From Deroplatys truncata (taxonomy: Eukaryota > Arthropoda > Insecta > Mantodea > Mantidae): a stretch of 64,000 bases of DNA. The stretch is from contig CM060990.1 of the NCBI GenBank assembly GCA_030765065.1, forward strand, positions 415,905,198 to 415,969,197, read 5' to 3'. Of this stretch, positions 24,700 to 35,759 are shown in pieces. Positions within the stretch are counted from its first letter, which is position 1, and each line of letters opens with the position of its first letter. The translations under genes were made by a program, and so were the position numbers. A model generated the notes under the pieces. That model saw only the letters and a list, made by a program, of their open reading frames with translations, was not told where the DNA came from and ran no database searches.

Positions 24700-25240
24700 T
24701 TGTAGTATACGTAGATAAAGCTATACTCACATTTTCAAAAAACATTGAAATTCCATGCTGTTTGTATGACAGCGACAAAAACAAAACGAATAGCGACTTC
24801 TCAGTTACAAAACGTATTCAAACCAATAACAAAAAATATCTGGAAAGTAGTTAATCTCATAAAATGTATGTATAACAAACGGCGTGCTTTAACGGGGTCT
24901 ACATTTCTTGTGTAGCAAAACTTTGACCAATCTTTTGGAGTTTACCAATTATACAAATGTCATTCAGAATGAACAAGACTTGAGAGGCTCTCTCAGTAAG
25001 TTCAAAATATATATTCCGTTTGTCATGAAAATATTTTAAACAGAGAGTATTTTAATAAAAATCATTATAGCCATTTTTGAGAAAATAACAAGTTTCGAAA
25101 ATTTTTCCATATAAAGGGTTGTTCAGGATGGGGGAGATTTTCTTGAAAATCCTTGTCACATCTTTGAAAGATGCTGAACTTAAATATCAAGTTTGGTATT
25201 TAACCGACTTTTCGCTTTGAATTTATGTTGTTCACAGACA
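24700..25240 (+). repeat. Dispersed repeat C, copy 1
   Basis: This shares order and sequence with 26010-26560 (second copy) and, inverted, with 43020-43500 inside the Polinton. Landmarks are GTGCTTTAACG, TTTACCAATTAT, AAAATATATATTCCGTTTGT, TTTTAAT.AAAATC.TTA.AGCCATTT, and a final TTATG.TGTTC...ACACACA. It has no coding capacity. Confidence 0.7.
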
Positions 25241-25489
25241 CACAGGCATACGGAGATTTTGCTATAAAATATGATGAATTGCATTCACAAGACTTTCTCT
25301 ACTCACTCTTCTACAAACTATTCTTACAAAGCTTATTTTGCATCTATGTCATGTTAATACCGATAAACCTTTATCACTTATTTACACAATTCGTTGTAGG
25401 TATAACCAGAACATAAGCGAGAGCCAAATACTTCAAAACTCATCGCTATGTGATAGCTTTAGATTGGTTGGCTACAGAGGGGACTCAGC

Positions 25490-25990
25490 ACTGATGCGCA
25501 TAGGGGATATTGTGCATAGGCCCCACAAGGGGGCGTCTCCGAGAGGAAGGATGAATCGAGAGGAGACACCGGGCGCCCATAACCAGGAGTGACGGCACAG
25601 GAATTGCAGGGTCCCTAAGTTTTCAGATAGAGACTCCTCGTCACACAGACAGGCAGACCGGAGACCTCACCCAGCACGGTCCAACGCCCCTCAAGGAAGT
25701 TAGGATACTCCCGACAGTCAGCCGAATGCCGAGGGACGGAGAGTCACAAAAAACGTCATTTTCCTCTGCCACACTGCACGGAAACACCATCGCCGACACT
25801 TCCAATCCTGAAGAGATCGACGAATGAAAGATGAAGGGAAATGGTAATGGAGATGCAATGGAGATTCAGGAAATTCGGGGATGTGAGAATCCTTCCCATC
25901 ATTCGCCTGACGACCCGGGCAAAACCGCCGAAAAAAACCATGGGTCGGGAAGGTCGGCCAGAGGAATCGAACCCACGACCTCCCGAATGT
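25490..25990 (-). mobile_element. Repeat A, copy 2, tRNA-SINE head on minus strand
   Basis: This matches 23540-24060. At the right end the minus strand reads GGTCGTGGGTTCGATTCC, a perfect tRNA B box, followed by CTCTGGCCGACCTTCCCGAC. A tRNA-derived SINE is the simplest explanation. It sits between two copies of repeat C. Confidence 0.72.
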
Positions 25991-26009
25991 AAGCCATAGA
26001 CGTGAAAGC

Positions 26010-26560
26010 TTTGAAATTCTGTTCTCTTTGTATGAGCACGAGATGGAAAGAAAGAAAAATAATAGCTATTTGCAGTTGAGAGAAGTATAAGGTATTTGAA
26101 AATTTAAAACTAATAACAAAGAATATTTCAGAATAGGTAAAACATAAATTTATTTGACATAAAATAAAAATGTTATTTGATATAAATTTTGTGCTTTAAC
26201 GAATCCACATTTGTTGAGCAGTAGGACTTTGTCTCTCTCTTGGGATTTACTAATTATCAAGTCATTCACAATAAAGACTAATTTACAGGCTATTCCTAGA
26301 AAATAAAATATATACGTTCTATTTGTTGTGAAAATCGCTTAAATATATGTATTTTAATCAAAATCCTTAGAGCCATTTATGAAAGAATAAAAAATTTAGA
26401 AATATGTCCAATTTAACGGCTAGGGCGATTTTCTTTAAAATCTCAGTGTCACATTCTTGGAAGAAGTTGAACTTAATCACTAAGTTCGGTTTTAACCAAC
26501 TTCTTGCTTTTGAGTTATGCTGCTCGTGGATACCACACACACTTACACACACATTTGGAC
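26010..26560 (+). repeat. Dispersed repeat C, copy 2
   Basis: Same landmarks as 24700-25240, ending in GAGTTATGCTGCTCGTGG and a CACACACTTACACACAC string. Here the repeat runs directly into the 120-bp tandem array at 26580-27420, as does the inverted copy in the Polinton. Repeat C plus the 120-bp unit therefore belong to one element. Confidence 0.72.
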
Positions 26561-26579
26561 CTTTTACCAAAAATATATT

Positions 26580-27420
26580 CATTGGATTCAGGGAGTCACA
26601 AACGTGATTTTTGGTGAAATTACGACATTAAGTTTTTAGGTGGAACCAATACTTTCTCCACTTACTATAGCTAGGTAGTAGAGAAAGTAAAAATGCTTAC
26701 TTTGGATTCAGGGGTTCAAAAAGTGTATTTCCGTTGAATTTCATTATTCAATTTTTGTGTGGAACGCAATACTTTCTCTACTTACTGTAACTACGCAGTA
26801 GAGAAAGTAAAAATGCTTACTTTAGATTCAGGGATCTCAAAACGTGTATTTCCGTTGAATCTCATTATTCAATTTTTGGGTGGAATACAATACTTTTGCT
26901 ACCTCCTGTAGCTACGTAGTAGATAAAGTAAAAATGCTTTCTTTGTTTTCAAGCAGCCTCAAAACGTGTATTTCCGGTGAATCTCGTTATTCAATATTTG
27001 GATGGAGCACAACACTTGCTCTACTTACTGCAACTACGTAGTAGACATAGTAAAAATGCTTTCTTTGGATTCAGGGAGTCTCAAAACGAGTATTTCCGGT
27101 GAATATCATTGAAGTTTTGGATGCAATACAATACTTGCTCTACTTGCTGTAACCACGGAGTAGAGAAAGCAAATATTCTTTCTTTGGATTCAGGGGGTCT
27201 CAAAATGTGTATTTCCGGTGAATCTCTTTATTGAATTTCTGGGTGGAATACAACACTTTCTCTACATCATGTAGCTACGTAGTAGAGAAGTTAAAAATCC
27301 TTTCTTTGGAATCAGGGAGTCTCCAAACGTGTATTTCTAGTGAATTCCGTTATTCAATTTTTGGGTGTAATAATATACTTTCCCTGCTTATTATCGGTAA
27401 ATGGAAGAGACAGTAAAAAA
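26580..27420 (+). repeat. Seven tandem units of about 120 bp with internal palindrome
   Basis: Units end near 26700, 26820, 26940, 27060, 27180, 27300 and 27420, so the period is 119-120 bp. Each contains TTTGGATTCAGGG, a GTGTATTTCCGGTGAAT string, and a palindromic segment ACTTTCTCTACTTACTGTAA / CTACGTAGTAGAGAAAGTA. Copies differ by 10-20 percent by eye. A single inverted unit lies at about 42885-43000. Confidence 0.9.
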
Positions 27421-29459
27421 GAAGAGTTGAGGCATACATAAGCGGCTGTTTGTCGTTACGGCATCTTGCATGCAACCAAATAGGGAATAGTGTAAAACTT
27501 AAAACTGTAACGTGAATAATTTATGGCATAAATTGTTGTCAGATTAAGGTGAAGTGCAGGGAAAAACCATACGTTATAAGGATATTATGAAAATAAAGAA
27601 CATTGGTTAGTTGATAGTGGGTAGAGAAAGTAGTGAATATTGAAAACCAAACCATTTTGTTTTAACACTTGCTTATTATATAATAATATGATGTCTCTAA
27701 TTCCTAAAAATTAGTTTGCATACTGCTTATGTCGCTGTGCTGTAATGTTACTGCTGTTTTCTTTTCAAATTTATACTTTCCTACAACTAACTCTAAGGGA
27801 AATGTGTTGGAATGATATTTTCTTTAGCACTCTAACTTCGTAGAGCAGGTGTGAGCTAAGGCATCTGGCATAACTTCTCGATAAGACACCCCGCTTACTC
27901 CCTTACAGGTGAAACGGAAAACTTTTGGAGCCATCTGTACAAAGCTCCATAATCCATTGCAGGTTATGCTGATAAATTAGACGTTTGTATTGTTCTTATT
28001 ATAGCAGCTGGTAATCCACCGTGCGCCTTAATGGGAAAGGATAGTTATCTCTACCAGTTATTTAAATATGCTCTGGTTAATAGTATTACTTATAAATTTA
28101 CATGCTAGGTATCTGTATTCCTTTATGTGTGGTATGATCGTATGATAGTGGTGAATATGCGAAATAGATATGCATGGTTGATTATACCGATTCCTCAATT
28201 TATTACTTAATAATAGTGGTTTTACTGAATGGTGTTTAATAAGGTATCCTGAGAATGATAACAAAGAAACCAATCTTTTTACGGCGTGGACGATCTGGAG
28301 GAGCTGTAATCCTTTTTCCGGTCTTACTTCGAATAATGTAGCACTTCTTTCTATATCATGGGGTTGAAAACGCTTTTTACAAACCTATAAAAGCAAATTC
28401 GTTTCAGTGAATAAAGCGAGAAACAATTTAACATTCTACGTATAGGTTAGGTATGTTAAAAATTCTACAAAAGATTAGGTACCAAATTCAACTGCACACG
28501 ATAACAATAAAAGCAAAAATAGTCGTTAATAGTGTACCTAGGTATATAATTGTTTTATAAAAGTCTTAACATTGTAATTTTCAGGAATGAAATTATCCTG
28601 GTGAACAGCTTGTATCCATTTGCTTCTTAAGGTTTCGTCAAATGGAAACTTAAATACTCTTACTGTCGGCCCCAAAGAATAATAAAATTCTCTTTACACT
28701 CGGGCATACAACATTTGCGTAGCATTTTACATTTTGTCATCAATGATGTTCTACACTACTAAAACACAAATTAAAGCTACGCCAAACTATTACTAGCATA
28801 CATTGAAGGACTCCTGACGGTGACGTCTGAAGCCAAAATATATTTCCGTGCCGCGGCCTTATTCCTACGTGACATTGATGCTATGCGGGGCCCGACAAAT
28901 CCATGATAATCGATATCACACAGCAATACACGACTAACACGTGGAGGGTGTTTTAGTGGGTATTCCGGGATTGAGCGGGAGCCCCACATATTCTCCCAGC
29001 AACTGCATACCGGCAGGGGTCGAATGTAGTAATGCCTTTTTCCCCACACAAAAAAAAATTGTACATGCATTGTGCTAGTTTCCTTTCAGTTGACTACATT
29101 AACTCCTCTAAGTTAAATCAGCTTTCGACAGTACCTAGAGTTGTCAAGATTAAGCAGTCTGCATCAGTTGAATGAGCATTATTATGTCATTTCATCGAGT
29201 GTAGAGATGCAGAACGTTACTTGCCAGGAAATCCCTCCAAGCTCTAATTCAGGAAATAACTGCAGCAAATGAGAAAAGAGTTTCATACAAAGCTATCGCA
29301 AGAGAAATACATGGCTTCTAGGCATCTCTTCAAGTGTAATTATTGTAATGCATTCTTCAGTTATAGCTAAAATAGAGAACGACATCAAGATATATGCGGA
29401 TTAAGCAATTCTAAGAAGAAAATGAAGGCGGAGCCTACCCGGCATCAACTTTAATCAAC
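27421..29459. other. Two kilobases without recognisable features
   Basis: Short frames on both strands lack motifs. A GC-richer stretch at 28850-29040 does not translate to anything I recognise. Confidence 0.4.
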
Positions 29460-29847
29460 AATGGCTGAACGTCACAGAAAAGCGTATGGAAAAGCATTCG
29501 AAGGACACTTGAAATCGTATTTCATGCGCTGTGATTCGTCCAAAGGTTTTCCTTTGAAACCATTTGAACGCCTTTAGAAAACCGTGACAAAACATTCAAA
29601 ACACCAAATCATCCGCTGTTTTAGTAACTAATTTAGACGCTGCTTTGGAAGTAAAGTTCAAGAAACTCATCACAGACATGGATCTCCACTTAAAGGTAAG
29701 TAGCTGGATCTTGCCTGCCATGGAAGGAGCTCGGCTTCGTATCAATAAATACAACCCACTTCGGGGAAGCAGCTACCTACTTCTAAAGCCATCTATTGAA
29801 GCAAGAAAAACCTGTATAAATATCAAGGTTTTCTGTGGATGCTCATT
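29460..29847 (+). pseudogene. Virus-type DNA polymerase B gene, N-terminal fragment before SINE
   Basis: The stretch begins with a HRKAYGKAFEGHLKSYFM-like segment, then a frame at 29645 encoding VKFKKLITDMDLHL, then RLRINKYNPLRGSSYLLL and IEARKTCINIK. Arthropod proteins that end in a viral-type family B polymerase begin in this order (FGKAFEGVLRSY, W-x-L...Y-x-PLRGSSY-x-LP, KACINIxN). A SINE interrupts it; the gene resumes at 30095. This is a decayed copy in several frames. The homologous fragment at 10670-11045 supports the reading. Confidence 0.6.
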
Positions 29848-30090
29848 AACTGCTGTGGTCCTTAGTGTCCCATTTTATATTGGGCGTGAAATATCGATAA
29901 TTTGTTTAGAGGCCTTTTTATCAAGTTTGAGGTTCTTTTACGTACCGTAAATCTACGATACGGACGACCGCCTTTACTTCTCTTCCAAAGGAAGCCTTGC
30001 TAAGGATTCCTACGCCCGAAAAAATTCATTGCCCTCCGCCGGGCTAGCATGCTAGTCACTACGCCGCGGAGACCAGAACTATAACGAAGG
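29848..30090 (-). mobile_element. tRNA-derived SINE (family 1), copy 2, inside polymerase remnant
   Basis: It matches 21850-22120 through GTCCCATTTTATATTGGGC, AGTTTGAGGTTCTTTTACGT, CGTAAATCTACGA and CTTCCAAAGGAAGCC. The minus-strand head retains GCGGCGTAGTGACTAGCATG (A-box region) but the B box has been lost. It splits the polymerase N-terminal fragment. Confidence 0.7.
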
Positions 30091-30330
30091 GAAATGTCTT
30101 AGTATGCTGTCCTCGCCAAATTCATTGAGAGGGATGCATAACGTGTCAGCAAGTATAAGGATCTTGAAGATATGTGCGACTTCACCTGTTTCGCTTCCTA
30201 CGACATTGGCTCAAATTCCTAAATTTGAGAAACTCAACAGTATGTCTGTCAACGTTTTCGGGCTGGATGAGAAAGAAGATGAGTTCCCTATAATGGTTGT
30301 TGATATTGAACTATCAAACTGATGCTGGGT
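30091..30330 (+). pseudogene. Virus-type DNA polymerase B gene, N-terminal fragment after SINE
   Basis: The frame includes IPKFEKLNSMSVNVFGLDEK, the hallmark of this protein family, and parallels 10975-10750 on the minus strand base by base, with scattered indels. It stops resembling the other copy at about 30320, where an inverted repeat begins. The coding region resumes with the polymerase core near 33975. Confidence 0.6.
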
Positions 30331-30334
30331 AGTC

Positions 30335-30445
30335 AGCATCCCCTAAGCATTCGTATCTATGTAACCCGCAGTTTATAGTCTAATATGAAAACATTGACCA
30401 TTGTAGCAAACAAACTATTATTGCAGCTCTGCCCTTCTATGGTTG
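30335..30445 (+). repeat. Inverted repeat, left arm
   Basis: The stretch from AGTCAGCATCCCC through GTATCTATG and CGCAGTTTATAGTCTAATATG to GCTCTGCCCTTCTAT is found inverted at 33860-33970. The pair brackets a 3.4-kb interval holding the mariner remnant and solo LTR. It may be the ends of one element or two copies of a dispersed repeat. Confidence 0.65.
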
Positions 30446-31394
30446 ATTTCCATAACACTTTATAGAGAAGGGATAAACAACTCAGTGCACAAGAGTTTTA
30501 CGGGACAGAATGCAATCGCCATGTATGTCGATGCCAAAACATTCCACCCTGACACCGGGAGCTACAGTAGCAGCTTTAGCTGATTTTACAAAACCTTTAT
30601 TCTTTAGCATACATTCATACACACCTTTGAAAACGCCCCTAAAATAACAACTTATTACATGCATCGGTTGACAAAACCATTTGAAAACAAAACGGCAGAT
30701 TTACGCAGTGTGACCAATTGGACTTAAGCCGTCAGCCAACAAAGTTTGTTGTACAGCCTTGTCAAAAAAGCTAAGTATTAGGTAGATAATTTGGCTTCTG
30801 TCACAAACTATGGGATATTTCAGTTCTTGCAGTAATTAAAATGGCTGATGCAGTTTATTTATTTGAGTTAAAGTTACCAAAATGAGCTCCAAACACTGTA
30901 TAAAGCTGCAAAAAGCGTGTAAAGATTCTTGGTGAAGTTTGAGTTGTGCAATTATTTATTCCTACAGGAAACCCAGCTCGGAATGTAGCATTGGACGAAT
31001 GGTATTGCCGTGGTTGCTTTACCACTGTGCCACTTCAGTTCGGGTTCGAGTTTTTCGTGTTAAGTTCAAACTATCTTATTACCTTTTGTTTCATCTCTTT
31101 GGACCTATAATTTGATATTATGATACAAGGAACATTTTTATAACATTATGAGTGTGTACAAAATAGAATAATTGCTTTGTTTTCCACTGACAGGTGTATA
31201 ATTTATACTTCGAAGTAAGTATTTTATTTTGCTGGTATACTGCTGGACCCATTAAACCACGGTTAAAACACTTCACACATGCTAAGTGGATTTAGCTATT
31301 TGCGCCTGCGTCAATGCTTTGGCGTGAACAAACTCTCGATTATCTACTGAGTATCTGATACCTTACTAGGAGACACGGATGCTGTCATAAAGGA
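30446..31394. other. No gene recognised
   Basis: This interval separates the left inverted repeat from the mariner transposase. A GGTTCGAG string near 31045 is a possible B-box relic. No coding stretch is convincing. Confidence 0.4.
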
Positions 31395-31599
31395 TACAAA
31401 TGACGGGTATGTTGACATGATATTAATCTATGGAGAAACAAGGTTTAATGCACTGTCAGCAAAGCGTCTGTAAAGAACAGTTTCCAAGAAGGAGGGCAAC
31501 TACTGCAGACACCTTTTGAAGGGTTGAAAGACGCCTTCCTGTAACAGGATGATTTGGAAGAGCACCACCTGCACGCGATGTCCAGTAACCTCTGAAGGC
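31395..31599 (+). pseudogene. Mariner-like transposase, N-terminal fragment
   Basis: The plus strand reads VDMILIYGETRFNALSAKR, matching the N-terminal helix-turn-helix of a broad group of insect mariner-like transposases (DMxFIYGxxxGNAxxAxxLY). A stop follows. The reading resumes after the solo LTR that interrupts it at 31600. Confidence 0.5.
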
Positions 31600-32457
31600 T
31601 GAAAGGGGATATACCATACATATATAATAATTGTACAGGAATCATATAAGTCACCAAGAAACGTGTTAAAATATTCAACATCCAACATTTGTACAGAGCA
31701 AACTGTAAGAAACGGGCGAGCTAGCAAATTCCAGGAAAAACATAATTCTAAGTAGAGCACACCTTTCACCAAGCCAACGAGCAGGGAACCGGTAACGGTC
31801 AGGAGAAATAGAAAGAAACAGATAGAGGAAAGAAAGAGACGGAGATATTGAACCCGCTTCACAACGCGCCAGGTTGACGCGTAAGCACACGAATGTGGAA
31901 TAACACATTCTCATACATGTTAAGGTAACGCGGTCTGAGTACCAATTAGAAATGTCGTTACATTTTGAAACGCAGAGGTGAGCGTCACTGGGCTGAGGTA
32001 TATAAGGACAAACAAGGCCCCAGATTAGCCACTCTCTTCTCTTCTAGACTTTCGTCGGTATGAAGTGCTACGCTCTTAGCGAAAGATACACGTGTGTGTG
32101 TGTAAAAGGGTGGGAGTGCTTGTGCAGATAGTTAGGCTCCTGACTTATTTAAAGTGGTGGGATTGGAATAATGGGAAAAGCTAGCCGCCCATAAATATTT
32201 AAATTGTTAATAAACTACACTTAATGAGGGAAATGAAGTATATTTTTAATTTGCCTCACCCAAGATAAACCTGAGAACCAAGAGTTAGATATATATAGGG
32301 AAAAGTTAGGAATGGAAAACGCAACAGCCGACGAGCATCCATAGCCGAGGAACAACGCTGCAGCAGATAGCATCAACCCAAGAATTGACGCTTTCCAGAT
32401 GCAACTGACCGACGATTTCCCGCTACAAATAGCGCCCAATAACCATTTCCCGCTACA
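31600..32457 (+). mobile_element. Solo LTR with 4-bp target duplication AGGC
   Basis: The block starts TGAAAGGGGATATA and ends TTTCCCGCTACA, obeying the TG...CA rule. AGGC precedes it (31596-31599) and follows it (32458-32461). Inside is a core promoter-like TATATAAGG at about 31998, and downstream AATAAAC at 32210. The last 14 bases occur twice (32414-32427 and 32444-32457), separated by AATAGCGCCCAATAACC. That spacer resembles a GGCGCCCAA-type primer binding site. This suggests unequal recombination between LTRs that left a scrap of internal DNA. It lies within a mariner transposase. Confidence 0.78.
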
Positions 32458-33300
32458 AGGCAATGAAGAAGCTGTGCGAAACGTAATACAATAGAATCTA
32501 CATACCAATTCAAGGGCCATAACACAAGATCTGTACATAAGTCTAAGTAGATCCTCAGTGATGCGCATATTGCGCCGTAATAAATATCATCGTAGCATCT
32601 ACAACTACACCAGGCTCTCCACGGACGCGACTTTCAAGCGCGAGTGATATATGCACAGTGGCTACAGCAGCGAGCGCAAATGGATTCAGAGTTTTTAGGA
32701 AATGCTCTCTTTATCGATGAAGCCATATTCCACAATAACGGAACTGTTAATCACCAAAATCTGCAAAACTGGAGTATTGGCAATGCTCGCTGAATGTGAG
32801 TACCTGCATTCCAGAGTGCAGCGTCAATGTCTGGTGCGGGGGAATATTAAGCGACCAGCTAATTGGACCGCTCTTTTTGAAGGCATCCTCACAGGACCAC
32901 GGTACCTTGCATTTCTACAAGAAGAATTTCCATTACTACTAGAAGATGTGCCACTAGTGATAAGGACATGAATGTGGATACAGCAGGATGGAGCTCCACC
33001 ACACTGATCACTGATTGTAAGCAATCACTTAAATAGAACATTTCCGCAAAAATGGATTGGCCTCCTAGATCACCTGATCTCACCCCACTTTATTCTTTCT
33101 TTGGGAGCATTTAAAAGAACGGGTCTACGCTAAAGAAGCGCAAAGCGCAAATAATCTATAGGCACTCATACGTGAAAATGCAGGCGTATTACACCGCACA
33201 TGTTACAGCATGCAAGAAGGTCTCTCCGGCAACGTACCCAAATATGCATTGATGAAAGGTGTCGTCAATTTGAACATTTACTTCGTTGATGAAATCCACG
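32458..33300 (+). pseudogene. Mariner-like (IS630/Tc1) transposase, catalytic part
   Basis: The reading order is SSVMRILRRNKYHRSIYNY, then FLGNALFIDEAIFHNNGTVN (first catalytic Asp in FIDEA), GPRYLAFLQEEFPLLLEDVP, QQDGAPPH (second Asp), and WPPRSPDLTPLYSFF (third Asp position). Frame changes and stops occur throughout. The order and motifs identify a DD(34)D-type transposase of the Tc1/mariner superfamily. This copy is a different subfamily from the one at 10123-10660. Confidence 0.8.
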
Positions 33301-33624
33301 CTTTTTAACAAATTATTATTCTGTTTACTTAGCACGTTCACGACAGCTTTGTCAGTAGAAGAAGTGAAACATAAGGTTTAAACATGAAACAGGAACTGTT
33401 CGATTTAATACCGTCGACATGCGCCCAAAGGAATGAAAGCCAGCTACGTAACACGGTTTACAACAGCAGATATGGTACAGATTATTAGGGAAAACGTTAT
33501 TCAAAATTATTGTCTGATTGTAATGCTTGTGTCTTTGGCTCACAGGAGAGCCAATAACAAAAATACATAAATTAGTATACTAAAATACAGAAAATAAACA
33601 CAAGGAGAAGGAAAAAGAGAACGA

Positions 33625-33715
33625 AAACAATTTGATGTAAGTATTAGATTCGAACGTCCGAAGCTAACGTTTGCTCCGCTACATTCCATCAGCTAACCCA
33701 CTCGGCCAGAACCCA
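33625..33715 (-). mobile_element. tRNA-derived SINE head or tRNA relic
   Basis: The minus strand reads TGGCCGAGTGGGTTAGCTGATGG, an excellent Ser/Leu-type tRNA A-box region, followed by a B-box-like CGGACGTTCGAATC at SINE-like spacing. The acceptor stem does not close, so I read it as a SINE head rather than a working tRNA. Confidence 0.5.
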
Positions 33716-33859
33716 CGTATTCTGTCTTCTCTTTGGGAGAACATTCCTCCTTGCAAGCATTATATCCATGAAGAGCCTTCTTTTTTAAGCCTTTCGCAGA
33801 TCCTTGGCTCATTCAGGCCTTTAATCATTAATGGTGGTTGCGCGTAGTACCGAATAGAA

Positions 33860-33970
33860 GGGCAGAGCTACAACAATGGTTTGTTTGCTCCAATGGTCAA
33901 TGTTTTCACATTAGACTATAAACTGCGGGGTTCATAGATACGAATACCTAGAGGTATCTGACTCCCCTGG
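33860..33970 (-). repeat. Inverted repeat, right arm
   Basis: Reverse complement of 30335-30445 with roughly 85 percent identity by eye. Its right end meets the polymerase core remnant at about 33975. Confidence 0.65.
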
Positions 33971-33974
33971 TATA

Positions 33975-35045
33975 TATATTAGAAGTTGTCATTTAGTATC
34001 CTACGGAGCCCCGCGATTTGCATAATGATCTAGCATTCCTTCCCGAGTGCCTGAGGACGGGAGTCGTCCACAAAGAAACTAATTTCTCCATCTGGACCCC
34101 AGAAAAATTATGCTGTGCGTTGCATTATCTTGAAACTAGCTGTTAGTGATAAACTACGTCTAAGGAAAATCCATTCGTGTGCTACAATTCTGACACTCAA
34201 ATTGTTAAAGTCTTACTTTGAATTTATCAACTGACTGCGACAGGAGAGAAACTGCACAAAGCTTTCAACAATGCAATGTCCGAAAATACCACGGAAAGCC
34301 GAAGTAATTGTATGGATGTACTCGTTACGAGTGAGAAGACCCTGGAAAAGGTGACTGCTAAACCTACATCCATTGCAGGTTGTATGGAACTAAACTGGCT
34401 GCTGTGCATATGGTTTCACGACAGATCGTGTTCAACTAGCCTATATATACCCGTATGAGCGTGCTGGACAGCTCCAAGACACCACTGTACCGTTACCAGT
34501 ATGCTGTATTGCTTCCGTATTATGGAGCTGAAAAACTGAAGGTTATGTATATGGATACAGATTCCTTCATCAATCGAGTGAAAACTACAGATGTATATCA
34601 AAACAAACTATGTTTTCCTGAACACCTAGATATAGCTGATTACCCCACAGGCCTTATATGCCGATCCGCAAAAAGTAAAAATGATTTAGGAGAATATAAA
34701 AATGCAGCAAATGGTAAATTCATCCACCACCTTATCGTACTGTGATCTAAGAATGTGTGTACTGGATATCCATTTCTCAGTGATGAAAAAGATTAAAGGC
34801 ATAAAGCGTAGTGACATTAAGCAGTACCTCACATTTGATGGCTATGCGGACTGCCTTAAAAGCGATGAAAATGTAACACCGATGAATTCGTTTCTTTGAT
34901 TACGTCAGTACAAGTGAATAAAATTACACTGACACCGTATGAAGATAAAACAGTCATTGTAGAGGATGGATATTTGCATATGCATTTGGATATTACAGAG
35001 TTGCAAACAGTGCAAAAGAGAATGTCACTTGTATCCCAAGATAAT
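33975..35045 (+). pseudogene. Virus-type family B DNA polymerase core, decayed
   Basis: Fragments in order match the polymerase core of the protein-primed or viral/organellar family B type. These are GYILEV...YPTE...DLHNDLAFLPE (33985-34060), LKLAVSDKLRLRKIH, then FNNAMSENTTES (motif B, normally NNAxxGKTxEN) near 34265. Next come the KLAAVHM...IVFN block, PIYTRMSVLDSSK, and an intact YMDTDS box at 34548-34565 (motif C). Downstream SVQVNKITLTPYEDKTVIVEDG (about 34900) fits the C-terminal end. At least three frame changes and several stops are present. It is distinct from the Polinton polymerase at 44511-48279. Together with 29460-30330 it is one gene with its middle lost. Confidence 0.72.
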
Positions 35046-35759
35046 GATTTTCTCTGATGCTTTACAACTATAGGATAGAAGTTTACTCAGCTACCGTTCG
35101 CATGCTCCCAGCAGACGTCTGATAAAGAAAGAAAAATAGTACGACAAAAAAAGAATGGCGTTAACACTGCCACTAGGAGCAAATTGTACTTCTGATCCCA
35201 AGCCCAGGTAAAGAGGAGAGGAGCCTACTCTCACAATCCTAATCTAATGAAACGTAGATTAACCTTAAATAAACCTAAATAAAAACTGAAAATATCTTCA
35301 AGTAACCAAAAATACAACTAATGGAATTTAACTAAACTCTATGTAACATACAGTCCACAATCTAAAAGAACTTCAAATAACATATTGAATAAAGCAGGAG
35401 AAAGAACTCAAACAACAAGTAAGCTTACTAAAATGTGATATCTTTTAAACAAAACGCATGGTCTGAGGATCTTCTAGAGTTAGCCTCAAACCATTGATAA
35501 AAGAGGAAATGGCCTTAAACCAATAACAAAGCTGATGAAAACGTTACAATATCTCTAGAAACATAACAGCGGGTTAATTTTCACAAGTTCTATACGTATT
35601 CTTTGAAAAGACTCTCAATCATACATAATTAATCGCATGATAGCACTAGAACGTGCAGAAGTTTACAAAAGGATCGAATATTCTGTAAAACGAGAGAAAT
35701 GACTGCAACACGTATAAAATGGACATGAAACACCACAAAAGTCTGAAACGAGAGAAAAC
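35046..35759. other. No gene recognised
   Basis: A-rich sequence without coding character. Confidence 0.4.

Noticed and set aside
26580..27420. Regular 120-bp array considered as a CRISPR-like array
   Set aside because: The whole unit is repeated, with no unique spacers and no cas genes, in eukaryotic transposon-rich DNA.
33625..33715. Functional tRNA gene
   Set aside because: A and B boxes are present, but no acceptor stem or cloverleaf closes.
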